Source of the DNA: Ruminococcus bromii
GTDB lineage: Bacteria; Bacillota; Clostridia; Oscillospirales; Acutalibacteraceae
Direction: 5' to 3'
Length of the DNA: 64,000 bases
Assembly: GCF_002834225.1 (NCBI RefSeq)
Contig: NZ_NNSR01000074.1
Location: 1 to 64,000, forward strand
Made by a program: the position numbers and the translations under genes. The notes beneath the pieces were generated by a model. That model saw only the letters and a list, made by a program, of their open reading frames with translations, was not told the DNA's origin and did not search any database. Positions 1-8,303 of this stretch are shown in pieces (position 1 is the stretch's first letter; each line of letters opens with the position of its first letter).

Positions 1-38
1 TTGTAAGGCAGATGCTCTCCCAGCTGAGCTATGCTCCC
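1..38 (-). tRNA. tRNA-Val(TAC), 5' part only
   Basis: The minus strand from base 38 to base 1 gives a 7-nt acceptor strand (GGGAGCA), a D arm (GCTC...GAGC) and an anticodon stem whose loop reads CTTACAA, so the anticodon is TAC (valine). The window edge cuts the gene right after the anticodon loop. A near-consensus promoter lies 64 nt upstream. Confidence 0.9.
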
Positions 39-101
39 ACATGCCTTTGTCGCTGTATCGAAGTTCTGTCGAATTTCGTTTATCTCTCGGCGACAGATAC
101 C

Positions 102-130
102 ATAATACTACATTATGATTAAAATGTCAA
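102..130 (-). promoter_or_regulatory. Sigma-A promoter of the tRNA-Val gene
   Basis: On the minus strand TTGACA (130-125) and TATTAT (107-102) are 17 nt apart, with an A/T-rich stretch upstream. The same arrangement, including the AAGTGTTGACA context, occurs in front of the tRNA-Thr/Tyr genes at the other end of the window. Confidence 0.8.
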
Positions 131-201
131 CACTTTTTTGAAATTTTTTTCATTTTTATGAGTGACATCACGAACATTTGCGACAAGGTCTTTAAAAATC
201 T

Positions 202-1092
202 TTATTCTTTGCTGTTTTTCTCTGCAATCAACTTTTCAAGGTCATCCTTTGTAAAGACATATTTCTTATTGCAGAAATGACAGGTTGCAACGGCAACACC
301 CTGTTCATTGACCATAGAACGGATGTCATCATCGCTGAGGGTACAAAAATAATTTTCAAGCTTTTCTTTTGAACAACCGCAAACATACTTAACAGGGTTT
401 TCGTCAAGCACTTCAACCTCAAAGCCTTTGAGGGCTGTTTTGCAGATATCGAGAATACTCATACCCTTTGCAAGCATAGTTGTAACGGGTTCAAGCTCTG
501 CAATATTCTTTTCAAGCTTGTCGATAACAGTATCGTCTGCACCCGGAAGAAGCTGAATAAGCAATCCGCCTGCAAGAAGAACTTCTCCGTCTTCTTTATC
601 AATAAGCACACCCAAGGCACAAACTGTAGGAATCTGCTCGCTTGTTGCGTAGTAGTTTGCAATATCCTCGGCAATTTCACCGCTGACAAGCTCAACCTGA
701 CCTATGTACGGATCGCCTGAACCGTAGTCACGCATAACATTTAGCATACCTGTTCTGCCGACTGCTTTTGCAACATTGATTTTACCGTTTTCGTAATATT
801 CCGTCGGGCAGTCTGCATTGCCGACATATCCCTTTACATTGCCGCTGCTGTCGCCGACTGCGATAACGGGACCGAGTTCACCGTCACCCATTACACGAAG
901 GTTGACTGACGCATCTTTCTGTTTGAGCATATCGCCCATAATTGAGGTTACACACAAAAGTCTGCCGAGTGCGGCTGTGGCACTGCGTGAAAGGTGGTGA
1001 ATCTTCTTTGCGGTAAAAACTATGTCGGACGCATCAACGCAAGCCGCCATAATCGCACCGTCAGATGTAATACAACGAATTATTTTATCCAT
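202..1092 (-). CDS. hslO: Redox-regulated chaperonin Hsp33
   Basis: 296 residues, the usual Hsp33 length. Hsp33 is a cytosolic holdase switched on when oxidation releases the zinc bound by four C-terminal cysteines. Those cysteines are visible here as a CGC pair (about residues 239-241) and a CHFC pair near residue 272. The start is an ATG preceded by AAGGATAACC. It follows the methyltransferase gene by only 5 nt, so the two are probably co-transcribed. Identification is secure from the cysteine pattern and the N-terminal domain. Confidence 0.95.
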   Translation of the reverse strand: MDKIIRCITSDGAIMAACVDASDIVFTAKKIHHLSRSATAALGRLLCVTSIMGDMLKQKDASVNLRVMGDGELGPVIAVGDSSGNVKGYVGNADCPTEYYENGKINVAKAVGRTGMLNVMRDYGSGDPYIGQVELVSGEIAEDIANYYATSEQIPTVCALGVLIDKEDGEVLLAGGLLIQLLPGADDTVIDKLEKNIAELEPVTTMLAKGMSILDICKTALKGFEVEVLDENPVKYVCGCSKEKLENYFCTLSDDDIRSMVNEQGVAVATCHFCNKKYVFTKDDLEKLIAEKNSKE

Positions 1093-1097
1093 ATCGG

Positions 1098-1874
1098 TTA
1101 TCCTTTCGATTCATTAAACTCTTTGTTGCGTGATGTTTTCATTCTTGCAACATAAATTACCCTCTGTTCATCCGCTTTCGGACTTTCAAATGTAAGGTCG
1201 CCGTAAACAGCCTCTACTTCAAAACCTGCATCCGTGAGCATTTTTCTGATTTCATCATCTGTATATGCTCTTTCGGCAAAGCTTTCGGATGAACGATAAT
1301 ACACACCGTTTTCTTCCTCAAAGAAATCAAGGTCGATTTTCACCTTGTTATCATCCTCGGGGGTGTTTTGCCATACGCAGAAAACGCTGTCGTTTTCATA
1401 CACAAAGGTATTATCCGCAAGAACATTTTTATGCTTGTACACCGTGTTGACATCAAAAATAAACAGACCGTCATCGTCCATAAAAAGTCCCACACGGTCA
1501 AATGTCTTTGCAACATCTTCAATTTTTGTAAGGTGATTTATGCTGTCAAGCGTACACACACAGGTATTTATTGTACCGTACAAGTCAATGCTTTGCATTT
1601 TCTGCCTTAAAAACAGGATATCAAGCCCTTCTTCGGAAGCACTCTGCATTGCCTCGCTGAGCATTTCCATACTGTAATCTATCCCGAAAACATCCACTCC
1701 CCGCTTTTTCAAAAGGCGTGTGAGAGTTCCTGTTCCGCAGGCAAGGTCAAGGGTTATACCCATATCATGTCTGAATTTTTCGGCAAGCTCAAGAATATAG
1801 CCGCATCTTTTTTCATAGCAGGCATCCTGCATAAGCCCGTCATAAAATCGGGCAAACGACAAATAGCTCGGCAT
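1098..1874 (-). CDS. Class I SAM-dependent methyltransferase
   Basis: 258 residues. The SAM-binding motif I is LDLACGTGTLT at about residues 42-52, followed by an acidic motif II (GIDYS), the typical Rossmann methyltransferase start. The substrate cannot be told from sequence; small-molecule methylation is typical of this family. Its ATG overlaps the stop codon of the upstream regulator gene (TAATG), which points to translational coupling, and hslO follows 5 nt downstream. Confidence 0.85.
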   Translation of the reverse strand: MPSYLSFARFYDGLMQDACYEKRCGYILELAEKFRHDMGITLDLACGTGTLTRLLKKRGVDVFGIDYSMEMLSEAMQSASEEGLDILFLRQKMQSIDLYGTINTCVCTLDSINHLTKIEDVAKTFDRVGLFMDDDGLFIFDVNTVYKHKNVLADNTFVYENDSVFCVWQNTPEDDNKVKIDLDFFEEENGVYYRSSESFAERAYTDDEIRKMLTDAGFEVEAVYGDLTFESPKADEQRVIYVARMKTSRNKEFNESKG

Positions 1875-2176
1875 TATTCTTTTTCTCCGTTTTCAATCCT
1901 GTCGAGTACAAGAGTGTAGCCATATGTATCGTTATCAAACAACGCTCTTTTTACTCGGCTGATGGTTGCGGTTGACGCACCGGTTTCCTTGACGATTTCT
2001 GTATATACCTTTTTCTCGGTAAGCATTTTTGCAACGACAAGGCGCTGTGACATTGCCTTGAGTTCTGCGCTTGTGCATAAATCTTCAAAAAAGCGGTAGC
2101 AATCTTCTTCGTTTTCAAGCGATAGAATCGCCTTGAACAAATAGTCGGTAGAATCATTTTTAAGTTTAGAATTCAA
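1874..2176 (-). CDS. YerC/YecD-type TrpR-related regulator
   Basis: About 100 residues. The sequence has the TrpR-like helical fold seen in YerC: a helical N-terminus, then a helix-turn-helix in which a MSQRLVVAKML segment precedes the recognition region ETGASTATISRVKRAL. I place the start at a TTG (2176) because AAGGAGG lies 8 nt upstream; a longer in-frame extension has no ribosome site. Family members are DNA-binding proteins of unclear target. The stop overlaps the methyltransferase start. Confidence 0.85.
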   Translation of the reverse strand: MNSKLKNDSTDYLFKAILSLENEEDCYRFFEDLCTSAELKAMSQRLVVAKMLTEKKVYTEIVKETGASTATISRVKRALFDNDTYGYTLVLDRIENGEKE

Positions 2177-2228
2177 AACCGTTACCTCCTTATTTCTGCA
2201 ATAAAGCATTAAGTTTTTATACATTAAA

Positions 2229-2257
2229 ATTTTAACACACAAAAGCACGAAAGTAAA
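2229..2257 (-). promoter_or_regulatory. Possible promoter of the yerC-methyltransferase-hslO operon
   Basis: Minus-strand TTTACT (2257-2252) and TAAAAT (2234-2229) are 17 nt apart, 53 nt upstream of the TTG start. The match to consensus is moderate. Confidence 0.4.
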
Positions 2258-2336
2258 GCGGAATTAAATTTTTTCTTCTTTTTTACAAAAATCAGTTGTA
2301 ATTTTCCCATACATTTTTATACAAACCTATGTAACC

Positions 2337-2370
2337 GCAAAACAGTTGTCCGATTGAACAGCTGTTTTGC
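2337..2370. terminator. Hairpin downstream of sigG
   Basis: Two 13-nt arms (2337-2349 and 2358-2370) pair with one G-U wobble around an 8-nt loop, 9 nt past the sigG stop. No strong U tract follows on either strand, so termination is likely but not certain. Confidence 0.45.
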
Positions 2371-2378
2371 ATATATTG

Positions 2379-3161
2379 CTAAATGCTTTTCTTTATAGTA
2401 TCAAGAGCGCCTTTTTCAATGCGGCTGACCTGCGCCTGTGATATTCCTATTTCAGCCGCAACCTCCATCTGAGTTTTGCCGCGAAAAAATCTCATTGAAA
2501 GAATCCGTTTTTCTCTGTCGGAAAGATTGGAAATCGCCTCTTTTACCGCAATTTCTTCAAGCCAAGCGGAATCATCGTTTTTGTCGCCGATTTGATCCAT
2601 AACATATATAGTATCGTTTCCGTCCGAAAAAACAGGCTCGTAAAGCGACACGGGATCAACTATCGCCTCAAGCGAAAGCACCACCTGTTCTTTCGGCATC
2701 TCCATTATTTTGGCGATTTCTTCTATGGTTGGCTCCCGATTGTTTTTATTAGTCAGCTGTTCCTTTATCTGCATTGCACGGTAGGCTGTATCTCTCATTG
2801 AGCGGGATACCCTGACTGCATTGTTATCACGCAAAAACCTCCGTATTTCACCGATTATCATAGGCACTCCGTAGGTGCTGAACCGCACATCAAGCGTAGG
2901 GTCAAAGTTATCAATCGCCTTGATGAGTCCGATAACACCCACCTGAAACAGATCGTCGGGATTTTCGCCTCTGTTTGTAAACCTCTGAATAACAGAAAGA
3001 ACAAGCCTTAAATTCCCGTTAATCATCTTATCCCTCGCCATTTTCTTTTCGGCAGGAGAACCGTTTCTGATTGTGTTAAGCAGCTCACGCTTTTCGCTCT
3101 CCTTCAGCAGCTTGAGCTGTGATGTATTTACTCCGCAGATTTCAACTTTTCCGTATTGCAA
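2379..3161 (-). CDS. sigG: Late forespore sigma factor SigG
   Basis: 260 residues. Sigma-70 family with region 2 (DLFQVGVIGLIKAIDNFD, about residues 70-88), region 3 and region 4 (GISQAQVSRIEKGAL near the end). The N-terminal KVEICGVNTS is characteristic of SigG rather than SigF. SigG directs late forespore transcription. The only start fitting the conserved N-terminus is TTG at 3161, with a GGGGGT ribosome site about 6 nt before it. sigE, often next to sigG in clostridia, is not adjacent here. A hairpin follows the gene. Confidence 0.93.
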   Translation of the reverse strand: MQYGKVEICGVNTSQLKLLKESEKRELLNTIRNGSPAEKKMARDKMINGNLRLVLSVIQRFTNRGENPDDLFQVGVIGLIKAIDNFDPTLDVRFSTYGVPMIIGEIRRFLRDNNAVRVSRSMRDTAYRAMQIKEQLTNKNNREPTIEEIAKIMEMPKEQVVLSLEAIVDPVSLYEPVFSDGNDTIYVMDQIGDKNDDSAWLEEIAVKEAISNLSDREKRILSMRFFRGKTQMEVAAEIGISQAQVSRIEKGALDTIKKSI

Positions 3162-3282
3162 AGAATTACCCCCGAATCTGAATTTTTATCGGTTTTGTCT
3201 TTACAATAATTATTGACGGTTTTGGCTGTTTTATTCTTTTTAAGTTCTTTTAAAAATTTCTCAAACGGTCTTTTAAATTAAA

Positions 3283-3306
3283 ATTGTACATTGACAATGG
3301 TACAAT
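3283..3306 (+). promoter_or_regulatory. Likely auto-operator of the YtrA-type regulator
   Basis: A perfect inverted repeat, ATTGTAC (3283-3289) and GTACAAT (3300-3306) with 10 nt between, encloses the -35 box. GntR/YtrA-type repressors often bind such sites in their own promoters; that this one does is inference. Confidence 0.6.
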
Positions 3307-3319
3307 TGAATGTTACAAT
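3291..3319 (+). promoter_or_regulatory. Sigma-A promoter of the regulator-ABC operon
   Basis: TTGACA (3291-3296) and TACAAT (3314-3319) are separated by 17 nt, 57 nt before the regulator start. The -35 lies between the arms of the inverted repeat described separately. Confidence 0.8.
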
Positions 3320-3376
3320 TTAACTGTAGGATTGGCCATATTATACAATTTTCTATACAAAAAAAGGAGGACGGCT

Positions 3377-3754
3377 ATGTTCACAATTGATTTCACAAGC
3401 CGTGTGCCGATTTATGAACAGATTTGCAACAATATAATCAAGCTTGCGTCGGCAGGCGTGTTCAAATCGGGTGACAGGCTGCCGCCTGTACGAACGGTAG
3501 CACAGGAAATCGGTGTAAACCCAAACACGGTTGCAAAGGCATATCGTGTTCTTGAAACAGAGGGCTACATCTATTCAACTGTTGGACGGGGAACATTTTT
3601 GACAGACAAGTTGACAAAAAACGCAGCTTTCCAAGAAATGGCTCTCAAAACATTCCGTGATGCCGTAAAGAATGCAGAGCTGTACAGTGTTCCCCGTGAA
3701 CAGCTCATAAAAATCATCAATTCCGTATACGAAGGAGGCAGAGAGAATGATTGA
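3377..3754 (+). CDS. GntR/YtrA-family transcriptional regulator
   Basis: 125 residues, the short form typical of YtrA/YhcF regulators: a GntR winged helix-turn-helix (SGDRLPPVRTVAQEIGVNPNTVAKAYRVLE, quoted in two parts: SGDRLPPVRTV and NPNTVAKAYRVLE) and a short helical tail with no ligand domain. The ATG at 3377 has AAAGGAGG 6 nt upstream. The last codons overlap the ABC ATPase start. Such regulators usually repress their own operon and a linked ABC exporter, often responding to cell-wall-active compounds. An operator-like inverted repeat surrounds the promoter. Confidence 0.9.
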   Translation: MFTIDFTSRVPIYEQICNNIIKLASAGVFKSGDRLPPVRTVAQEIGVNPNTVAKAYRVLETEGYIYSTVGRGTFLTDKLTKNAAFQEMALKTFRDAVKNAELYSVPREQLIKIINSVYEGGREND

Positions 3755-4643
3755 AGTTAATCACATAACCAAAAAATTCGGCAAAGTGACTGCCGTTGAC
3801 GATTTCACGCTTACCGTAAACAGAGGCTCTGTTCTCGGCATTGTCGGAAGCAACGGCGGCGGAAAGTCAACACTTCTGCGAATTATGTCGGGTGTGTTTG
3901 ACCCCGATAAGGGCGAGGTGAATATTAACGGAATAAACATTCTTAACAATCCGTCAGTAAAGGGAGAATGTTTTTTCATTCCCGATTACCCCTATTTTTC
4001 AAACAGCTCAACTCTTGAAAACACTGCATTCCTTTTTCGAAGTCTTTATCCAAACTGGAACGAGAACGCTTTCAAACAGTTTTGCTCGGTGTTTCCGATT
4101 GATCCTGATGCAAGGATAATCGATATGTCAAAGGGTATGCAAAGACAGGCGGCTTTGATATTGGCGCTTTCAACCTGTCCGAGATATCTGCTGCTTGATG
4201 AAATTTTTGACGGACTTGACCCTGTTGTACGCAAGCTTGTAAAAAAAATAATCATTGACAATGTTTCCGCAAATGATATGACAGTTGTCGTTGCGTCACA
4301 CAATTTGCGTGAGCTTGAAGAATTATGTGACAGAATTTGTCTTATGCACAAGGGCAAGCTTTTGCTTGAGAGGGAAATTGACGAAATTAAACTCGGTCTT
4401 CGTAAGGTTCAGGTTGCATTCACCGAAGTTCCCGATAATTCATTCTTCAACGAAATCAATGTTATAAACACATGGAGAAACGGAAATATATTTAATCTTA
4501 CAATCAAAGGAACAGAGGAAGAGTTTATGCCCAAATTGCAGGAGCTTAATCCGATTTATATCTCAGCTGTTCCGATGACCTTGGAAGAAATTTTTATATG
4601 TGAAATGGGGGTTGCAGGTTATGACACAGAAAACATCCTTTAA
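3747..4643 (+). CDS. ABC transporter ATP-binding protein
   Basis: 298 residues. Walker A is GSNGGGKST (about residues 34-42), the signature is an atypical SKGMQRQ, Walker B is LLLDEIFDGLD and the H-loop is ASHN. The atypical signature recurs in YtrB-like exporters. It overlaps the regulator stop by 8 nt and the permease start by 23 nt, so the three genes form one translationally linked unit. Substrate unknown; export of a peptide or drug, or a stress response, is plausible. Confidence 0.92.
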   Translation: MIEVNHITKKFGKVTAVDDFTLTVNRGSVLGIVGSNGGGKSTLLRIMSGVFDPDKGEVNINGINILNNPSVKGECFFIPDYPYFSNSSTLENTAFLFRSLYPNWNENAFKQFCSVFPIDPDARIIDMSKGMQRQAALILALSTCPRYLLLDEIFDGLDPVVRKLVKKIIIDNVSANDMTVVVASHNLRELEELCDRICLMHKGKLLLEREIDEIKLGLRKVQVAFTEVPDNSFFNEINVINTWRNGNIFNLTIKGTEEEFMPKLQELNPIYISAVPMTLEEIFICEMGVAGYDTENIL

Positions 4644-6756
4644 AAGCAGACTGAAGCAGATGCTGTCGTTCTTCCTCAGCGACCTTAAGTCCTGCAATAC
4701 ATTTCTCATTGTATTCGGTATTATTTCGGCTGTTGCAATTACAGTATGCTTTACAATCTGCGTTGTACTCGGAAACGATTCATCTTTTTCAATGATGCTT
4801 TCTGCGTTGAGCATTACAGGCATTGCAAACAGCGGTATCGGAGAAATTGAACTTTTTCAATACTCCTCGGCATCACTCGTCTATCTCATTTCAATAGTAT
4901 TTACAATCATCTACACGGTGCGAATTTATTCGTATCTGCACAATAAACGCAAGGCGGATTTGTACGGTTCACTGCCGATTGGAAGAGCAACACTTTTTAT
5001 TGCAAAATCCGTATCGGCTTACCTTATGTCGATTATCCCTGCAATTTTCTTTCTCAGCTTAATATCCATTATATCGGTTTGTTCGGGACATTCGGTTGTT
5101 TCGGAAGTGACAAAATTATTCCCCGAAATATGTATGGGTACACTCGCATCAATCGCATTTTTCGGTCTTATTGCAGTTTGCTGCGGAACGATGCTTAACT
5201 CCGTGCTTATGTTCGTTGCGGTTTGCGTAGCTTATCCGCTTTCCGCAATCTTCATCAAAGGTACTGTTGTGGGTTGTTTTGACGGTTTCTATGTTGGCAT
5301 TTTCAAAGACAGCGTCATTATGAATGCACTCAATCCGCTCGCGGCGTATGACGGAATCAATGTTATTTACTGGCTGATTTTCTCGGTTGTATGTATTGCC
5401 CTCGGCGCTTTTCTTGCAAAGAAAAGAAAGGCGGAAAGAGCTCAGTCGGCATTTGCATTCCACCTTCCGTGCTACATAATCAAGGTGCTTGTTTCATTCC
5501 TTGCAGGTATGTTCCTCGGTGTTCTTTTCGGTTCAATGAATGTTTTCGGCGGATATGCGGGTTTTGTTTTCGGATTTATTCTTGCAAGCGTTCCCGTTTA
5601 CATAATCGTTCATCTTATTTTGTACAGAGGCTTTTCAAAGCTTATCAAAACTTCGATTCCGCTCGGTGCGTTAATTATTGTAAGCTGCGTCGGTGTTGCT
5701 CTCTGCTGTTTTGACGCATTCGGCTACAACAGCTATGTACCGAAAGCTCAGGATATCAAGAGTGCCGGATTCTATGACGCAAATTCAAACTATCAGGCAA
5801 AAGGCAGTGCTGTCGGCAAAAATCTTAAAGATATGGCTGACGATATTACAGACAAAGACACAATCACTTTTATCACCAACTCACATTCAAATCTTATCAA
5901 CAAGCGTGACTATTCAATTCAGAACAAGTTCAAGAACACATGGGTTTCAATGTTTACGGACAACTTTCTGTTTTTTAGCAAAGAGCTTTCGCAGCCATAC
6001 TGCGGATATGCATACAAGCTCAATGACGGTCGCATTATTACAAGGGCATACAACAGATTCAACGCATTTTATAATTCAGATACCCTATACGATGACGACA
6101 ACACGGATATAATAAATTCAAAGGGTTATATCAAAACCTACAGTCCTATTGCAAAGGCGGAATACGATGATTTAAGTGAATTTGCAGTTTTTGGATTTAA
6201 CCGCAAGGATACGGAGAAAAAGCACGCTGACTTGGTTGTAAACCGCATTGCTTCAGGCTATTACGGTGATGACAGCCAGTCAGTTGCACTCACAGGCCCC
6301 GGCGAGACATACAAACGCATCAAGGATGCTTTTCTTAAAGATATTGACAACTGCAGTGATGAAGAATTTAAAAAAGTTGTCGGATACAGTAACACATTCT
6401 ACGGTTCAGCCGACCCTGATTATTCAGATTACAGTACACTCGTTGAATCCATTCCCGATGTTGTATGTGTAATACAGCTTGCAACAGGCGCACCCTACAA
6501 TATTTACATTTCAGACCTGTCATCCTATTACAAATCTGCAGATTCCGACACTGCTTACACAACCGCATCCTATGTTATTCCGAGAAGCTTTACAAAGACA
6601 ATTGAGGTTTTGCAGGATCTCGGTATGCTCGACAAAAATATGTATGTCAAGGCAAACGATGATTATAACGGAACAAGTATAATCACATATGACGATTATT
6701 ATGATGATTCTGATTACTCAGACAGCGTATCGGGCATTGATGACAGCGAATATTGA
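4621..6756 (+). CDS. ABC-2-type exporter permease with large C-terminal region
   Basis: 711 residues. About nine hydrophobic segments fall in the first 380 residues, then comes a polar tail of roughly 330 residues ending in an Asp/Tyr/Ser-rich stretch. I chose the ATG at 4621 because a GGGGGTTG ribosome site precedes it; an in-frame ATG at 4600 lacks one. It is the partner of the preceding ATPase. The long tail is more than the membrane core needs and may be extracytoplasmic. I do not recognise a domain in it. Confidence 0.85.
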   Translation: MTQKTSFKSRLKQMLSFFLSDLKSCNTFLIVFGIISAVAITVCFTICVVLGNDSSFSMMLSALSITGIANSGIGEIELFQYSSASLVYLISIVFTIIYTVRIYSYLHNKRKADLYGSLPIGRATLFIAKSVSAYLMSIIPAIFFLSLISIISVCSGHSVVSEVTKLFPEICMGTLASIAFFGLIAVCCGTMLNSVLMFVAVCVAYPLSAIFIKGTVVGCFDGFYVGIFKDSVIMNALNPLAAYDGINVIYWLIFSVVCIALGAFLAKKRKAERAQSAFAFHLPCYIIKVLVSFLAGMFLGVLFGSMNVFGGYAGFVFGFILASVPVYIIVHLILYRGFSKLIKTSIPLGALIIVSCVGVALCCFDAFGYNSYVPKAQDIKSAGFYDANSNYQAKGSAVGKNLKDMADDITDKDTITFITNSHSNLINKRDYSIQNKFKNTWVSMFTDNFLFFSKELSQPYCGYAYKLNDGRIITRAYNRFNAFYNSDTLYDDDNTDIINSKGYIKTYSPIAKAEYDDLSEFAVFGFNRKDTEKKHADLVVNRIASGYYGDDSQSVALTGPGETYKRIKDAFLKDIDNCSDEEFKKVVGYSNTFYGSADPDYSDYSTLVESIPDVVCVIQLATGAPYNIYISDLSSYYKSADSDTAYTTASYVIPRSFTKTIEVLQDLGMLDKNMYVKANDDYNGTSIITYDDYYDDSDYSDSVSGIDDSEY

Positions 6757-6791
6757 TACAGGCATTACACTACAGGAAAGCAGGATTTTAA

Positions 6792-7337
6792 ATGGAACTT
6801 TACAACGGACGACCAACCGACTTAACAGGCAGAGAAGACCGTGAAATCAGAGTATATGACCTTCTCGACAGCCTTGGAATTGAATATCAGCGAACCGACC
6901 ACGGACACGCTGACACAATGGAGGCTTGCAACGAGATTGACGCTGTGCTTGATGTTCTGATTTGCAAGAATCTTTTTCTGTGCAACAGGCAGAAAACCGA
7001 CTTCTATCTTCTTATGATGCCGGGTGACAAACCTTTTAAAACAAAGGAACTGTCAAAGCAAATCGGAAGTGCAAGACTTTCGTTTGCATCTCCCGATTTT
7101 ATGCTCGAATTTCTCGACATTAAACCCGGTGCGGTGAGCGTTATGGGGCTTATGAATGACAAAGACAACCGAGTAAGACTTCTTGTTGACGAGGATGTTT
7201 TGAAAGGCGAATATGTCGGCTGTCATCCGTGTGTAAACACCTCAAGTTTAAAAATTAAAACCGCCGATGTTTTCGGAAAATATCTTGATGCGGTTCACCA
7301 CACCGCAACAACCGTAAAACTTGTAGGCGAAGAATAA
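6792..7337 (+). CDS. YbaK/ProXp-type aminoacyl-tRNA deacylase
   Basis: 181 residues. The protein matches the stand-alone prolyl-tRNA editing domain family (ProXp-ala/PrdX type): an N-terminal RVYDLLDSLGIEYQRTDHG segment, a central substrate lysine region (PFKTKELSKQIG) and a GCHPCVNTSS segment near residue 140. These proteins hydrolyse Ala-tRNA(Pro) or related mischarged tRNAs in the cytosol. It follows the exporter by 35 nt with its own AGGA ribosome site and could be read through from that operon. A hairpin terminator follows. Confidence 0.88.
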   Translation: MELYNGRPTDLTGREDREIRVYDLLDSLGIEYQRTDHGHADTMEACNEIDAVLDVLICKNLFLCNRQKTDFYLLMMPGDKPFKTKELSKQIGSARLSFASPDFMLEFLDIKPGAVSVMGLMNDKDNRVRLLVDEDVLKGEYVGCHPCVNTSSLKIKTADVFGKYLDAVHHTATTVKLVGEE

Positions 7338-7342
7338 AAATT

Positions 7343-7380
7343 AAACGGCAGTGGGATAAATTTTTCCGTTGCCGTTTCGT
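7343..7380 (+). terminator. Terminator after the editing deacylase gene
   Basis: AAACGGCA (7343-7350) pairs with TGCCGTTT (7370-7377), followed by a short T-rich stretch, 6 nt past the stop codon. Confidence 0.55.
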
Positions 7381-7394
7381 TGTTTACAGAACAT

Positions 7395-7431
7395 AACTGC
7401 CCCCGAACCTTTGAAAGATTCGGGGGCAGTT
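7395..7431. terminator. Strong hairpin between convergent genes
   Basis: Perfect 13-bp arms (7395-7407 and 7419-7431), GC-rich in the middle, around an 11-nt loop. It sits between convergent transcription units and probably stops transcription from both sides, although neither flank has a long T run. Confidence 0.6.
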
Positions 7432-7469
7432 GTCTGAATATTAAGAAAAATGAGTGTCAATTATTTGAT

Positions 7470-8058
7470 TTACTTTTCAAACTTTTTTCTGTAAGAAAGA
7501 AACAATGCACCGCCTGCAATAACAGCAGATAATGTGAATAACATTGTTGTAATCGGACTGCCTGTCGGAACAGAACCGTTATCGTTCGTCACGGTATTCT
7601 TAGTTGCATTATCCTTATCTTAGATTTTCTTCATACGGTGTATCAAGTTCAAGATTGCCTGCGGCATCAAGAGCTGTTCGCATTACCTCGCCGTAATTAA
7701 ACGGATCGGAAACTTCTGCGGTACAGTCGGCTGGATCAACACTTTCCGAAGAACCGTCATTGTAAACCACTTCAAGCTTTGCATCCGAAAGGTCAAGCAT
7801 CGGGTTGAAACTGTATGCGTTCATTTTGTCGGCAAAAGCATAGTAATGTTCGCTGTCTGCGTAAACATTTTTAACTGATTCGGACGGAAGAACAACATCT
7901 TCCCAAAAATAGGTTTTTGACGGAGGCTCAATTATCTTAAGCTCCACGGGTGTTTTTGCCTCATCGGGAGTTGCCGAATCATCGGCAGCCGCAAAGGCGG
8001 TTAAAGCACACGAAAAAGTAAGTAGTGCTGCGATTGCGAGGGATAATAATTTTTTCAT
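7470..8058 (-). pseudogene. Frameshifted surface-protein gene
   Basis: The reading frame from the ATG at 8058 (GAGGAGG ribosome site 8 nt upstream) encodes a signal peptide (to an AFAAAD cleavage region) and a Big_3-like segment (KLEVVYNDGSSE). It hits TAA at 7617-7615, giving 147 residues. Directly downstream in another frame (7619-7470) is a complete wall-sorting C-terminus: DNGSVPTGSP, a hydrophobic stretch and YRKKFEK before the stop. A single indel near 7619-7621 (CTAAGATAAGG context) would join them. It may be a real inactivating mutation, a phase-variable site or an assembly error. As read, the product would be secreted rather than wall-attached. Confidence 0.75.
7615..8058 (-). CDS. 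Truncated secreted protein (5' part of the frameshifted gene)
   Basis: This is the part that would be translated if the frameshift is real: 147 residues with an N-terminal MKKLLSLAIAALLTF signal peptide and one Ig-like Big_3 segment near the C-terminus. There is no anchor. Function unknown. It belongs with the surface proteins downstream that carry related sorting signals. Confidence 0.6.
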   Translation of the reverse strand: MKKLLSLAIAALLTFSCALTAFAAADDSATPDEAKTPVELKIIEPPSKTYFWEDVVLPSESVKNVYADSEHYYAFADKMNAYSFNPMLDLSDAKLEVVYNDGSSESVDPADCTAEVSDPFNYGEVMRTALDAAGNLELDTPYEENLR

Positions 8059-8303
8059 AATAATTCCTCCTCGTATAATGACTTTTAGATGCACAATGTA
8101 TGCACCTTGTTTAATAAGCTGCTGAACAAATATTGTTTAAACAACTTTGTAAATATTAAAATACAATTTATGCCATTTGTAATCGCCACTTATAAAATAC
8201 CCATCCATAAAATGCTGCAAAATTTTCAGCAGTTCAATCGCATTCTCCAAAACCGCCGCCGTGGCTATAGGTATGAAATTTTTCACACCAATCTATGTTT
8301 CAA

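Noticed and set aside
2337..2370. Confident intrinsic terminator after sigG
   Set aside because: The stem is good but neither strand has a U tract, so it is listed only with low confidence.
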